64,000 bases of DNA, from positions 1-64,000 of the forward strand of contig JAIUMI010000006.1 in assembly GCA_022565665.1 (NCBI GenBank), in the 5' to 3' direction. Positions 44,214 through 52,947 of this stretch are shown piece by piece. The notes under the pieces were generated by a model. That model made no database searches, was not told the origin of the DNA, and worked only from the letters and a program-made list of their open reading frames with translations. Made by a program: the position numbers and the translations under genes. This DNA is from Glycocaulis sp. Its GTDB lineage: Bacteria > Pseudomonadota > Alphaproteobacteria > Caulobacterales > Maricaulaceae. The number at the start of each line of letters is the position of its first letter. Positions within the stretch are counted from its first letter, which is position 1.

Positions 44214-45550
44214 GCGAGCGCCGCTTTCACCTCGTCAGCAGCCCGCGCGCCGGCTTCCAGCGCGCCTTCGATATAGCCATATCCCATCACGGCGGTTTCA
44301 GTGCCGGCGACATGGATCGGCCCGATGGGTTGCCTGAGCTGGTGGCCCAGCGTTGTCCACACGCCCGGCCCCATGAAGGCGGCATAGCAGCCGCGCGTCC
44401 AAGGCTCACTCGTCCAGTCCTGATCGGCATAATCGATGGGGCTTAGCGCCTCAGGTCCGAAGAAGCCGGCAAACGCCTCGAGCACCGCGGCGCGGCGCTC
44501 CTCGGCCCTCACCGCTGACCAGTGGCGGGCTTCATCGCCCTCGATGAAGCCGAGCAGCAATCCGGCCGATTTGCCCTCTTCGGTATTGTCGAAGGTGACG
44601 CGCACACTCAGCTTTCCGCCCACCGCCTGCCCGGAAAGGCCACGTTCCCGCCAGAAGGGCCGCTCATACTGCGCGACGCACTTGATGCAGGCACCTGCGG
44701 GCATGCGCCGCCAGAGCGCATCACGGTTTCCCGGCAAGGGCGGATCAAACGCGATGCCCAGCGCCTGACTGGGCGGAATGGCGAGGATCGCCCGGCGTGC
44801 GGTGAACACCTCCCCGCCTGCCTCCACTTCGACGCCCGTGTCACTCCAGCGGATCGACCGCACCGGCGCGTCATAGCGGATTTTCCCGTCCAGCGTTCCC
44901 GCGACATGGCTGGCAAGCCCGCCCATCGTTCCATGCACGCGGTCCTGCTGCGCGCCGCCACTGACCGAGAGCAGCGCATCAAGCGAACGGCCCGAGCGCG
45001 CATAAAAAAGCGCGTGCAGCAAGGACAGCTCATGCGGTTCGGCACAGAACACCGCGCCGATACCGATGGCGAACATCTCTCGCGCGCGCCTGGTGAAGCT
45101 TGAGCGCGCCATGAAGTCCGCGACGGTCATCCGGTCCCAGCGTTCGGCCTTCGGGTGGGTCCATGGTGCGGCCGGATCAAGCTCGGCGGCCATCTTTTCA
45201 AAGCGCGAGAGCACGCGGTTGAGGTCGAGCAGGACCGGCAGGGGCAGAGCGGGGATGGTGCCCTTGTAGTGCTTCAACCGGCTGCCGGAGCGCACCACAT
45301 GCCTGCCCTTGTCCCAAAGCGGATAGGTGGCGAAGCCCATCGCGGCGGCAAGCGCATAGAGCCTGTCCTGTCCGGGGCCGACCCACTGCCCGCCGAGATC
45401 GGTCTCATCGCCATTGGCAAATGTGTGGGTCAGCACGCGGCCACCGGCGCGCGAGCGGGCCTCCAGAACCAGCACATCATGGCTGGCGACAAGCTGGCGC
45501 GCAGCCTCCAGCCCGGAAAACCCTGCCCCGATGATGATCACGTCATGCAT
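44210..45550 (-). CDS. Flavin monoamine oxidase family protein
   Basis: This 446-residue FAD amine oxidase has VIIIGAGFSGLEAARQLVAS and LEARSRAGGRVLTHTF at the start and HVAGTETAVMGYGYIEGALE at the FAD-closing C-terminus. It oxidises an amine to an imine, giving aldehyde, ammonia and H2O2. The start at 45550 has GGGAGG 6 nt upstream. The divergent promoter shared with the next gene contains a GATATATC palindrome, and the same element recurs at two other divergons, so it is a candidate member of that regulon. Confidence 0.87.
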   Translation of the reverse strand: MHDVIIIGAGFSGLEAARQLVASHDVLVLEARSRAGGRVLTHTFANGDETDLGGQWVGPGQDRLYALAAAMGFATYPLWDKGRHVVRSGSRLKHYKGTIPALPLPVLLDLNRVLSRFEKMAAELDPAAPWTHPKAERWDRMTVADFMARSSFTRRAREMFAIGIGAVFCAEPHELSLLHALFYARSGRSLDALLSVSGGAQQDRVHGTMGGLASHVAGTLDGKIRYDAPVRSIRWSDTGVEVEAGGEVFTARRAILAIPPSQALGIAFDPPLPGNRDALWRRMPAGACIKCVAQYERPFWRERGLSGQAVGGKLSVRVTFDNTEEGKSAGLLLGFIEGDEARHWSAVRAEERRAAVLEAFAGFFGPEALSPIDYADQDWTSEPWTRGCYAAFMGPGVWTTLGHQLRQPIGPIHVAGTETAVMGYGYIEGALEAGARAADEVKAALA

Positions 45551-45641
45551 GCGCGCCTCCCTGCCCGCCTGCGACATCACCACGGACCGTAAAGAAGCGG
45601 AACCCGCCGCGCGCACCGGCGGCACCAAGCCGCTTGCGCTG

Positions 45642-45657
45642 AAATGATATATCTTTT
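45642..45657. promoter_or_regulatory. GATATATC palindrome, copy 1
   Basis: AAATGATATATCTTTT lies between the divergent monoamine oxidase and membrane-protein genes. It matches the perfect palindrome at 48468-48483 with one change. It looks like a transcription-factor operator. Confidence 0.6.
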
Positions 45658-45721
45658 ACAGCAAGTAGGGTCATGACATGTCCCGCCCCATGAGAGCGGG
45701 ATACTTCACGGGGAGGCAGAT

Positions 45722-46414
45722 ATGGGCGAATGGATCAGCGCGCACGAGCTGGAAATCCTGCGCTGGCTTCACATTCTGGCGATGGTCTACTGGCTGGGCG
45801 GGGAATGGGGCGTGTTCCAGACCTCCTACAAGGTGGTCAATCCGCGCCTGCCGCTGGAAGAGCGCCAGCGCCACATGGATACCGCCTACCGCATCGACAT
45901 CCTGGCGCGCACCGGCATCATCACCCTGCTGCCGCTCGGCATCCATATGGGCTATCTGTGGGGTGTGCAGCCGCTGGGCGGCTGGTGGATGGTGGCCATG
46001 TGGGTCATCTGGGTAATCTGGATGGGCATTACCTGGGGCGCGTTCCTGACGCGCGGCAAGCCGGTCTGGCACCTGCTGTCGGGGATGGAGGACTGGAGCC
46101 GCTACATCCTCATCCCGCTCCTGATCATCACCGGCCTCACCTCGCTGTTCGGCATGGGTCCGTTCGAGGCGGGCGAAGGCCAGAAATGGTATGCCGCCAA
46201 GGTGCTCACCTATGGCCTCGCCCTGATTATCGGGGTGATCCTGCGCCTCATCATGCATGAATGGCAGGCCATGTTCCGCGTGCTGGCGCAAGGGCCGGAC
46301 GCGGGCGTGGAGATGAAGCTTGAAAAGTCGATCCAGCTGGGCCGCAACGTGGCCTATCTCTACTGGATCCTCATCTCGGCGACCTGCTTCTTCGCCTCGG
46401 TGAAGCCGTTCTGA
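45722..46414 (+). CDS. Integral membrane protein
   Basis: This 230-residue protein has about five or six transmembrane helices and many Trp. It opens with ILRWLHILAMVYWLGGEWGV, and has WMVAMWVIWVIWMGITWGAF in the middle. I do not know its family; it faintly resembles CopD-like or DUF2269 proteins. The ribosome site GGGGAGG is strong. It is the rightward gene of the first GATATATC divergon, so its expression may follow that regulator. Function unknown. Confidence 0.7.
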   Translation: MGEWISAHELEILRWLHILAMVYWLGGEWGVFQTSYKVVNPRLPLEERQRHMDTAYRIDILARTGIITLLPLGIHMGYLWGVQPLGGWWMVAMWVIWVIWMGITWGAFLTRGKPVWHLLSGMEDWSRYILIPLLIITGLTSLFGMGPFEAGEGQKWYAAKVLTYGLALIIGVILRLIMHEWQAMFRVLAQGPDAGVEMKLEKSIQLGRNVAYLYWILISATCFFASVKPF

Positions 46415-46436
46415 CAAGCGCGTGACGGGGCGGGCC

Positions 46437-46931
46437 CTAGCGGCCCGCCTCCTCCGCCTCACCCTCCGCGATCACCGGCACCACGCCCGGCAGGCCGTCA
46501 AACAGCATCACGTCGAAATCGCCCCAGCCGCCCGCGATGCGGGCCTCGGCCAGTGCGCGGTATTCGGGATCATTCCAGAAATCGCGCGCGGCTTGCGCAT
46601 CCGGCCAGAGCGAGAGCACGACGGAGCGGAAGCCCAGCTCCCCCTCCAGCGTCTCCAGATTGCCTGTCAGCGCGAGATAGCGCCCTCCATGACGCTCATA
46701 GAGAGGGGCGAGGTGTGCGACGTAGTTGGCACCGAAACTGGCGCGGTCATGCACCGTGCCCATCACCACCATATAGGCCGCGCCGCTCGCCGCCGGAGCG
46801 GGCGCTTCGGCCTCGACCGGGGCAGGTTCAGCGGCTGGCGCAGGCCGGTTGATCTCGGCGAGCCCCAGCCCGGCTGCGACACCGGCAAAGGCGCATACCG
46901 CGCCCACGATCACGGTTGTGGTCTTGACCAT
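46437..46931 (-). CDS. Secreted/anchored DUF1330 protein
   Basis: This 164-residue protein has an N-terminal hydrophobic segment (VGAVCAFAGVAAGLGLAEI) and a Pro/Ala-rich linker, then a DUF1330 ferredoxin-like domain (YMVVMGTVHDRASFGANYV and SVVLSLWPDAQAARDFWND). The family's reactions are unknown. Its ATG immediately follows the stop of the SSS symporter gene (TAAATG), so both are on one transcript. Its anchor places the domain outside the cytoplasm. Confidence 0.8.
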   Translation of the reverse strand: MVKTTTVIVGAVCAFAGVAAGLGLAEINRPAPAAEPAPVEAEAPAPAASGAAYMVVMGTVHDRASFGANYVAHLAPLYERHGGRYLALTGNLETLEGELGFRSVVLSLWPDAQAARDFWNDPEYRALAEARIAGGWGDFDVMLFDGLPGVVPVIAEGEAEEAGR

Positions 46932-48416
46932 TTAACTGACCTCCTGAGAAGCGGGGGCGGCCTTGCGCCGCCAGGTGAATACGAGCAATAGCGGGATGAA
47001 CCAGGGCACCACGCGTTCAAACGGCGAGCCGGGCAGCGCGGCAAGTCCCGCCAGGAAGCCGCCCATGCCGCCCGTGCCCTCAAGGCCCATGCCCCGGATG
47101 AGGAAGAACAGCGCGCTCATGCCAAAGCCGAGCGCCATGGCAGCAAGGATGGCGCCGGTGGCCGGTTCGACGCGCGCCACGCGGGCAACGACGATCGGCC
47201 CGAAGGCGGCCCCCAGCGCCGACCATGAGAACAGCACCCGGTCAAAGATCGTCGCCGGGATGGCCAGCGCCATCACCACCGCAGCGGCGCACAGGGCCGC
47301 CATCACGATGCGCGAGATCATGACTTCCCGGCCCGGATAGCGCGCGGACACACCCATATCGTGCGCCACGGCGGCAGACGTCGCCACCAGCAGGGAATCC
47401 ACCGTCGACATGACGGCCGACAGCACGGCGGCGATGATGATCCCGGCAAGTACGGGCGGGAGCAGTTCTGCGGCGAGGGTGTAGAACAGCGCCTCGCCCT
47501 CCTGGCCTGCCCCCAGCAGCGCGCGGCCCGAGAGCGCCAGCGTGATCATGCCGGCATAGACGATGACGCCCCAGCCGATGGAAACGGCAAAGGCGCGCTT
47601 CCTCGCCGCATCATCCTTCACCGCCATCAGGCGGCTCATCAGTTGCGGCTGGCCGAACGTGCCAAGCCCGATCCCGGCCCCGCCGAGCGCAAAACCGATG
47701 AAGATGAAGAAGGCGCGGTCACCGGTCAGCGAAAGATAGCCCGCGGGCGCGCTTGCCTGCAGTGTTGTCCACACCTCCGCCGGGCCGCCGGCAGCAATCA
47801 GGGTCAGCACTGGCAGGAGGACCGCAATGAGGGCCATCATCGCCCCTTGCAGCGTGTCGGTAACGCTGACCGCCCAGAACCCGCCCAGCAGCGAATAGAT
47901 GAGGATGATGCCCGCCCCGACCAGCACGCTTTCCAGCCGGCCAAGACCGAACTGGTTCTCGAACGCGATGGAGGCCGCCCCGAACTGGGCCGCGATATAG
48001 AAGATGAAGCAAAAAAGGACGAGCAGCGCGCCCACCCAAAGGATCGCCGTGCGGCCTGTGCCCTTTGCGCGGGCGGCGAGGAAATCTCCGAGCGTCACCT
48101 GATTTTCGGCTGCGCTTTCGGCGCGCATGCGCGGGCCGAACCAGACCCACATCACGACGTAGCCGCCGAGTATCCCCGGCACCATCCACAGCGCGGACAG
48201 CCCCACCGCATACAGAAAGCCGGAAAAGCCCAGGAGCACCCAGGCAGAGGAGGTGGAGGCGGCATAGGACAGCCCCGCCACCCAAGGCCCCAGCGCCCGC
48301 CCGCCGAGCAGGAAGTCCGTCTCTGTGTGATTGAGCCGCGAGGCCCACAAGCCCACGCCCACAAGCACAAGCTTGTAGATGACAAGCGTCAGCAATACCG
48401 CCAGTTCCGCGCTCAT
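46932..48416 (-). CDS. Sodium:solute symporter family transporter
   Basis: This 494-residue protein has about 13 transmembrane helices. Sodium-symporter marks are GLSYAASTSSAWVLLGFSGF, FGQPQLMSRLMAVKDDAARK and IIAAVLSAVMSTVDSLLVA. It resembles PutP/PanF-type carriers of amino acids and organic acids. The gene is the leftward one of the second GATATATC divergon, opposite the DUF1838 operon, so it may import the compound degraded by that operon. Substrate unknown. Confidence 0.9.
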   Translation of the reverse strand: MSAELAVLLTLVIYKLVLVGVGLWASRLNHTETDFLLGGRALGPWVAGLSYAASTSSAWVLLGFSGFLYAVGLSALWMVPGILGGYVVMWVWFGPRMRAESAAENQVTLGDFLAARAKGTGRTAILWVGALLVLFCFIFYIAAQFGAASIAFENQFGLGRLESVLVGAGIILIYSLLGGFWAVSVTDTLQGAMMALIAVLLPVLTLIAAGGPAEVWTTLQASAPAGYLSLTGDRAFFIFIGFALGGAGIGLGTFGQPQLMSRLMAVKDDAARKRAFAVSIGWGVIVYAGMITLALSGRALLGAGQEGEALFYTLAAELLPPVLAGIIIAAVLSAVMSTVDSLLVATSAAVAHDMGVSARYPGREVMISRIVMAALCAAAVVMALAIPATIFDRVLFSWSALGAAFGPIVVARVARVEPATGAILAAMALGFGMSALFFLIRGMGLEGTGGMGGFLAGLAALPGSPFERVVPWFIPLLLVFTWRRKAAPASQEVS

Positions 48417-48467
48417 GCGCCTTCCCCCTTGATGGCGGCACGTTAGCCCTGCCTGCCGCCCATCTGC

Positions 48468-48483
48468 AAAAGATATATCTTTT
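48468..48483. promoter_or_regulatory. GATATATC palindrome, copy 2 (perfect)
   Basis: AAAAGATATATCTTTT is a perfect 16-nt palindrome between the divergent symporter and DUF1838 operon starts. Copies lie at 45642 and 62583. It has the form of an operator for a dimeric regulator. Confidence 0.65.
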
Positions 48484-48554
48484 AGGCTTCCCTGTGCGCG
48501 CAGCCGCGCTAGTCTGAATCACATACGGCCACTCTGGCATTGAGGGAGAGAGTA

Positions 48555-49361
48555 ATGAAAGGCTTTGCGTTGGCGGCTATCGCCGCGTTCACGCTGTCTG
48601 CGGCGCCTGCGCTGGCACAGGCCACGCCCGGCGGATTTGACGAGGAGTCGTTCCGCGTCTTCACCGATGCCCGCTTCGGTACCGGCGAGCCGGTCTACTG
48701 GTATTCTGCCGGGACGGTGCGCGCCTATCCCTCAGGCGAAATCCTTTTCATCATGGAGGGCTATGACACCGCGCGCGGCGAGCATGTGGAGGGCATGGAG
48801 CGCCCGACCGCACGCCAGTTCAACCGCAAGACCTATGTCTACCGCGATGCCGAAACCGGCGAGATCCTGCGCGAGTACAACGGCAATCCGGTCGGCACAA
48901 TCGCCTATGACTACCAGTTCATCACCTATGAGCTGTCAGACGACGGCTTCCTTGAAACGGTGGTGGAACAGGGCCGCGCGCCGCGCCTGCAACGCTTCGG
49001 GCCGGACCGGGACATGGGCGTGACCCGGCTCGGCGATACTTACGTGTTCACCGCGCCGGTATTCCTCGACTTCCCGATCCCGGGAACGGAGGCGCGCTAT
49101 GAGGCGTGGGAGAATTACGATTTCTTCGTGACGCCGGACGCGGACATCTCCCACCCGCTGACCCTGTCCTGGGCGCGTTATGGTGCCCTGCCTGCATGGG
49201 CTGGCGGCGGGCCTGCCATCATCCACATGGTCAGCTGGCGTCTCGACCGGTTCGAGGACGTGCCCGAGCGTTTCCGCGCCTATATCGAGGCCGAAGCCCC
49301 GCTCTGGATGCAGCCGCCTGCCGATCTGGACGAAATCCGCCAGTTGCAGGGCGCGCAATAG
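48555..49361 (+). CDS. DUF1838 family secreted protein
   Basis: This 268-residue protein has a signal peptide (GFALAAIAAFTLSAAPALAQ) and the DUF1838 pattern, including SWRLDRFEDVPERF and LWMQPPADLDEIRQLQ near the end. The family is common in proteobacteria and has no assigned function. The ATG at 48555 has GGGAGAG upstream. It opens the rightward operon with CpeT-like, amidase, two deacetylases, MmcQ and nitrilase-like genes, and so is probably the periplasmic part of that pathway. Confidence 0.82.
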   Translation: MKGFALAAIAAFTLSAAPALAQATPGGFDEESFRVFTDARFGTGEPVYWYSAGTVRAYPSGEILFIMEGYDTARGEHVEGMERPTARQFNRKTYVYRDAETGEILREYNGNPVGTIAYDYQFITYELSDDGFLETVVEQGRAPRLQRFGPDRDMGVTRLGDTYVFTAPVFLDFPIPGTEARYEAWENYDFFVTPDADISHPLTLSWARYGALPAWAGGGPAIIHMVSWRLDRFEDVPERFRAYIEAEAPLWMQPPADLDEIRQLQGAQ

Positions 49362-49363
49362 AC

Positions 49364-49975
49364 ATGATGCTGGCCGCCCTCCTCCTCACGCTCGCGACAC
49401 CTGCCAGCGGCGGCGATATTGCACGCTGGCTGGAAGGCCGGTTCAACAATGGCGCCCAAGTGCAGGCGGAGGGCGATCCCGCGCGCCCGCATCTTTACGT
49501 GATCCATGAGGGCTTCACCTCGGATGCCGTGCCGGGAGCGCTGATCTACGCCCAGCTGCATGTGGGTGGACCGGATGGCGAGGTATACCGCCAGCGCGTC
49601 TATGCCTTTGAAGACCCCAGCGATGATGGCCGCCTGCGTATGGCCGTCTACACGCTCGCCGATCCCGCTTCACTCGCCAGCCCGGACGGCAGGGCCGAAC
49701 GCCTCGCCTCGCTGACCGCCAATGATCTCGTTCGCTCCGACCCGGAATGTGATTTCCACTGGCAGCGCGACGGCGGGAGCTATGCCGGGGAGATTGAAGA
49801 CGGGGCGTGCTTGATCACCTCCAGCCGGACAGGGAGGGAGATGATCATCACCGCGCGCTTCACGATTGATGCGGACATTTTCACCCATATCGAGGCCGGG
49901 CGGTTTGCCGAAAGCGGCGAAACCGCTTTCGATGCGCCCGGCGGCGTGCCCAATATCTATGACCGGCTGGACTGA
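49364..49975 (+). CDS. CpcT/CpeT chromophore lyase-like protein
   Basis: This 203-residue protein has a signal peptide (MMLAALLLTLATPASGGDIA). Its mature part shows the CpcT/CpeT pattern: WLEGRFNNGAQVQ, LHVGGPDGEVYRQRVYAF, CDFHWQRDGGSYAGE and a downstream conserved GACLI. In cyanobacteria such proteins attach bilins to phycobiliproteins. No phycobiliprotein can be expected here, so the ligand must be different. It starts 2 nt after the DUF1838 gene. Family identification is from memory of the pattern; I regard it as likely. Confidence 0.72.
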   Translation: MMLAALLLTLATPASGGDIARWLEGRFNNGAQVQAEGDPARPHLYVIHEGFTSDAVPGALIYAQLHVGGPDGEVYRQRVYAFEDPSDDGRLRMAVYTLADPASLASPDGRAERLASLTANDLVRSDPECDFHWQRDGGSYAGEIEDGACLITSSRTGREMIITARFTIDADIFTHIEAGRFAESGETAFDAPGGVPNIYDRLD

Positions 49976-49989
49976 AAAACGGACCTGAC

Positions 49990-50685
49990 ATGACGCTTCG
50001 CTTTGAACCCACCATGATCCGCTCAAACAAGACCGCGCGGGAAATCTTCGAGGAGGTGCGCGCCAACCCGGCCCGCGCGCGCTTCGGCTTTGGCGGGAAG
50101 CTCGCCATCATCAATGTCGACCCGCAAAAGGCCTATACCCGCCCGGACCTCTTCCCGAAGACGGCCTATGTCACTGATCCGGACCAGCTGACCCATATCA
50201 ACCGCATCTCGAAAGCGGCCCGCGCCAAGGGCCTGCCAGTAGTCTGGACCCATGTCGCCTATATGGACAATGCCGCCGATGCAGGCGTGTGGGGCACGCG
50301 CACCGATACGCCAGACAGCTTGCAGAACATCAAATACGGCTCGGAGCGCCATCAGTTTGATGAGCGCGTGGAGATCGATGAGGCGGTAGACGCGGTCTAC
50401 ACCAAGCGCATGCCCAGCGCCTTCTTCGAGACGCCGCTGGCGAGCTTCCTGACCTGGCACAAGGTGGACACAGTCGTGATCACCGGCGGGTCTACATCGG
50501 GATGTGTGCGCGCCACGGCCGTCGATGCGCTCTCCCATGGCTACCGCGCCATCATTCCCATGGAGTGCGTGGCCGACAAGCATGAGAGCTATCACTTCGC
50601 CAACCTCACCGATCTGCAGCTGAAATACGCGGACGTGGTGGAGGTGAAGGAAGTCGATGACTGGATCGCGGGCTACAAGGGATGA
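49990..50685 (+). CDS. Isochorismatase-fold cysteine hydrolase (carbamoylsarcosine amidase-like)
   Basis: This 231-residue protein has the catalytic triad of the family: Asp in IINVDPQKAY, Lys in YTKRMPSAFFET and Cys in GSTSGCVRATAVDA. The last motif (STSGCVRATAVDALSHGYR) is typical of amidases such as N-carbamoylsarcosine amidohydrolase and ureidoacrylate or biuret hydrolase. It probably hydrolyses a C-N bond of an amide or ureide in the cytoplasm. The end overlaps the next gene by 4 nt. With the PuuE-like genes it suggests a ureide or imide route. Confidence 0.86.
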   Translation: MTLRFEPTMIRSNKTAREIFEEVRANPARARFGFGGKLAIINVDPQKAYTRPDLFPKTAYVTDPDQLTHINRISKAARAKGLPVVWTHVAYMDNAADAGVWGTRTDTPDSLQNIKYGSERHQFDERVEIDEAVDAVYTKRMPSAFFETPLASFLTWHKVDTVVITGGSTSGCVRATAVDALSHGYRAIIPMECVADKHESYHFANLTDLQLKYADVVEVKEVDDWIAGYKG

Positions 50686-51629
50686 AACCTGATCCCAATC
50701 TCTATGATTACTGGCCATACCGGGACCGGCCGAAAATCGTCTGGCCGGGGGGCAGGAAGCTCGCCTTCTGGATCGCGCCCAATATCGAGTTCTACGAGTT
50801 TGATCCGCCGAAAAACCCCAAGCGTCCCGGCTGGCCGCGCCCTGCGCCGGACGTGGTGGGCTATTCCCAGCGCGATTATGGCAACCGGGTTGGCCACTGG
50901 CGGCTGATGGAGGCGATGGACCGGCACGGGCTCAAGGGCTCGGTCAGCCTCAATGTCGCGATGTGCGATCACTGCCCGGAGATCATCGAGGCATGCGTGC
51001 AGCGCGGCTGGGAGTTCTTCTCCCACGGCATCTACAATACCCGCTATTCCTACGAGATGGACGAGGCGCAGGAGCGCGCGGTGCTGGAAGATTCCATCCG
51101 CACGGTGGAGGCCGCGACGGGCCAGCGCATTCGCGGCTATCTCGCCCCTGCCCTGACCCACACGCCGCGCACGCTCGACCTCATTGCCGAATATGATTTC
51201 TGGTACACGTGCGACCTCTTTCAGGATGACCAGCCCCAGCCGGTGAAGACGAAAACCGGCAAGCTGGTCTCCATGCCCTACTCGCTGGAGGTCAATGACG
51301 TCATCACCTATGGCGCGTTGGCCATGGATCCGTGGCGCTATGCCGATATCCTCAAACGACAGTTCGACCAGCTGCTGGAGGAGGGCGAGACCAGCGGCAC
51401 GGTGATGTGCATTCCGCTGCACGCCTATCTGGTCAGCCAGCCCCACCGTTTGCGCGCCTTCGAGACGGCGCTCGCCTACATCACCGGGCACACGGACGAG
51501 GTGTGGTTCACAACCGCGCAGGAGATCGCGGGCTTCTACCGCGAGAATTGCTGGGACCAGACGATTGCCGACATCGCCGCGAAGGGCTGCGCCACCGGCG
51601 GCACCGGCTTTGAGGGAGAGACGGCATGA
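50682..51629 (+). CDS. Polysaccharide-deacetylase-family hydrolase (PuuE/imidase-like), full motif
   Basis: This 315-residue NodB-fold protein belongs to the branch that holds PuuE allantoinase and bacterial cyclic imidase, since it shows LVSMPYSLEVNDVITYG and PLHAYLVSQPHRLRAFETAL rather than chitin-deacetylase motifs. FFSHGIYNTRYSYE contributes to the active site. It may open a cyclic imide or ureide ring. It overlaps genes on both sides by 4 nt. Its paralogue follows directly. Confidence 0.85.
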   Translation: MKPDPNLYDYWPYRDRPKIVWPGGRKLAFWIAPNIEFYEFDPPKNPKRPGWPRPAPDVVGYSQRDYGNRVGHWRLMEAMDRHGLKGSVSLNVAMCDHCPEIIEACVQRGWEFFSHGIYNTRYSYEMDEAQERAVLEDSIRTVEAATGQRIRGYLAPALTHTPRTLDLIAEYDFWYTCDLFQDDQPQPVKTKTGKLVSMPYSLEVNDVITYGALAMDPWRYADILKRQFDQLLEEGETSGTVMCIPLHAYLVSQPHRLRAFETALAYITGHTDEVWFTTAQEIAGFYRENCWDQTIADIAAKGCATGGTGFEGETA

Positions 51630-52549
51630 CCCTCCCTTCAGAATATCTGGAATATCCGCGCCGCGGCCATGGTCAGGACATGGACCGGCATGACTGGCAG
51701 CTAGCCAAGGACCGCAAGCCGGTAAGGCTCGCCAACGGCAAGGCGCTGGCCGTGATGATCGTGGTCAATTGCGAGTTCCACCCGATCAATCCGGCGAACA
51801 CGCCCTTCCGCCACCCGGCAGGCATGGTGACGCCGTATCCGGACCTGCGCCATTTCACCAGCCGCGATTATGGCAACCGGGTCGGCGTTTTCCGCATTCT
51901 CGATTCGCTGAAAAGCCATGGCCTGAAAGCGACCTTCCCGGTCAGTGCCGCCCTGCTGACGCGTGCACGGCCGCTGATCGAGGCTATCGTGGCGGACGGC
52001 CACGAGATCGCCGCCGCCGGCCTTCATGGCGATGCCATTCACTGGTCAGGCTTAGGCCCAGACGAGGAGAACCGGCGCGTGGAGGCTGTGCGGACTGCGT
52101 TTGGCGAAGCGGGCCTGTCACCCGTCACCTGGATGAGCCCCGCACGCCAGCAGAGCTTCGCCACGCCCGATATCCTCACTGCACACGGCTTTACCCGCAC
52201 GCTGGACTGGGAAACCGATCAGGTGCCGGTTCCGCTGCGCACGGATAGCGGCCCGCTGACCGCCCTGCCGCTCCATAACGAGCTGGAAGACTTCAAGCTC
52301 ATGATCGAGCGCCATCAGAGCGAGGCGCTGTGGCGCGACCAGGTCATCGAGGCGAAGGACTTCCTACTGGCCGAGAGCCAGACGCACGGCGCGAGCGTCT
52401 TCGGCTTCACCCTCACCCCGTTCGTGACCGGCCAGCCTTTCCGGATATGGGCGCTGCGCGAGCTTCTGGCGGCGCTGGCGGGCGACGAACGCGTCTGGTG
52501 CGCGGGCGCGGACGAGATTGCGCAGGCGTTTGGGCAGATAGACCCATGA
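51626..52549 (+). CDS. Second polysaccharide-deacetylase-family protein, altered motif
   Basis: This 307-residue paralogue shares RDYGNRVGVFRILDSLKSHG and the C-terminal TLTPFVTGQPFRIW segment with the first. The two His of PLHAYLVSQPHR in that one are replaced by Thr and Phe here. It may have another substrate or be a non-catalytic partner subunit. The two genes are coupled by a 4-nt overlap, which fits a heteromer. The GLHGDAIHWS segment may still be a metal or substrate site. Confidence 0.82.
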   Translation: MTLPSEYLEYPRRGHGQDMDRHDWQLAKDRKPVRLANGKALAVMIVVNCEFHPINPANTPFRHPAGMVTPYPDLRHFTSRDYGNRVGVFRILDSLKSHGLKATFPVSAALLTRARPLIEAIVADGHEIAAAGLHGDAIHWSGLGPDEENRRVEAVRTAFGEAGLSPVTWMSPARQQSFATPDILTAHGFTRTLDWETDQVPVPLRTDSGPLTALPLHNELEDFKLMIERHQSEALWRDQVIEAKDFLLAESQTHGASVFGFTLTPFVTGQPFRIWALRELLAALAGDERVWCAGADEIAQAFGQIDP

Positions 52550-52947
52550 GTGCGCTCAGCGGTTGGCCGGAACTGCGCGCATTCGCGCTGGCACTGGACC
52601 TGCCAAAGGTCGAGGACAGTGTCTCATGGGGCAATCCGGGCCTGAAAGCGCACGGCAAGCTTTGGACCTGGTGGGCGCCGCAGGAATATGCCGACGCACC
52701 GGTCTTCAAGGTGGCGCGCGAAGAGCAGGAGTTTCTGCTGGAAGCCGCCCCTGAGGTCTTCTTCATCACCGACCATCACCGCCCCTACGGCCTGATCCTG
52801 ATGCACCCCGAAGCGTTCGACGCGGACTGGGCACGCAGCAATCTGTTCCGGGTCTGGCGTCAGCAGGCACCCAAGCGCTTCCTGAGAGATTGGGACATGC
52901 AAAACGCTGATCGACTGAAGGAGTTCGGGTATGACGACACGCCGTGA
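52546..52947 (+). CDS. MmcQ/YjbR family protein
   Basis: This 133-residue protein has the MmcQ/YjbR DNA-binding-like fold: VEDSVSWGNPGLKAHGKLWT near the start and RPYGLILMHPEAFDADW later. The role of the family is unknown. The ATG overlaps the stop of the second deacetylase (ATGA) and its end overlaps the nitrilase-like gene by 17 nt, so it belongs to the operon. Confidence 0.82.
   Translation: MSALSGWPELRAFALALDLPKVEDSVSWGNPGLKAHGKLWTWWAPQEYADAPVFKVAREEQEFLLEAAPEVFFITDHHRPYGLILMHPEAFDADWARSNLFRVWRQQAPKRFLRDWDMQNADRLKEFGYDDTP

Noticed and set aside
45681-45701. Hairpin TCCCGC/GCGGGA before the membrane protein gene
   Set aside because: The stem is only 6 bp with a 9-nt loop, and similar short stems occur often in this GC-rich sequence.
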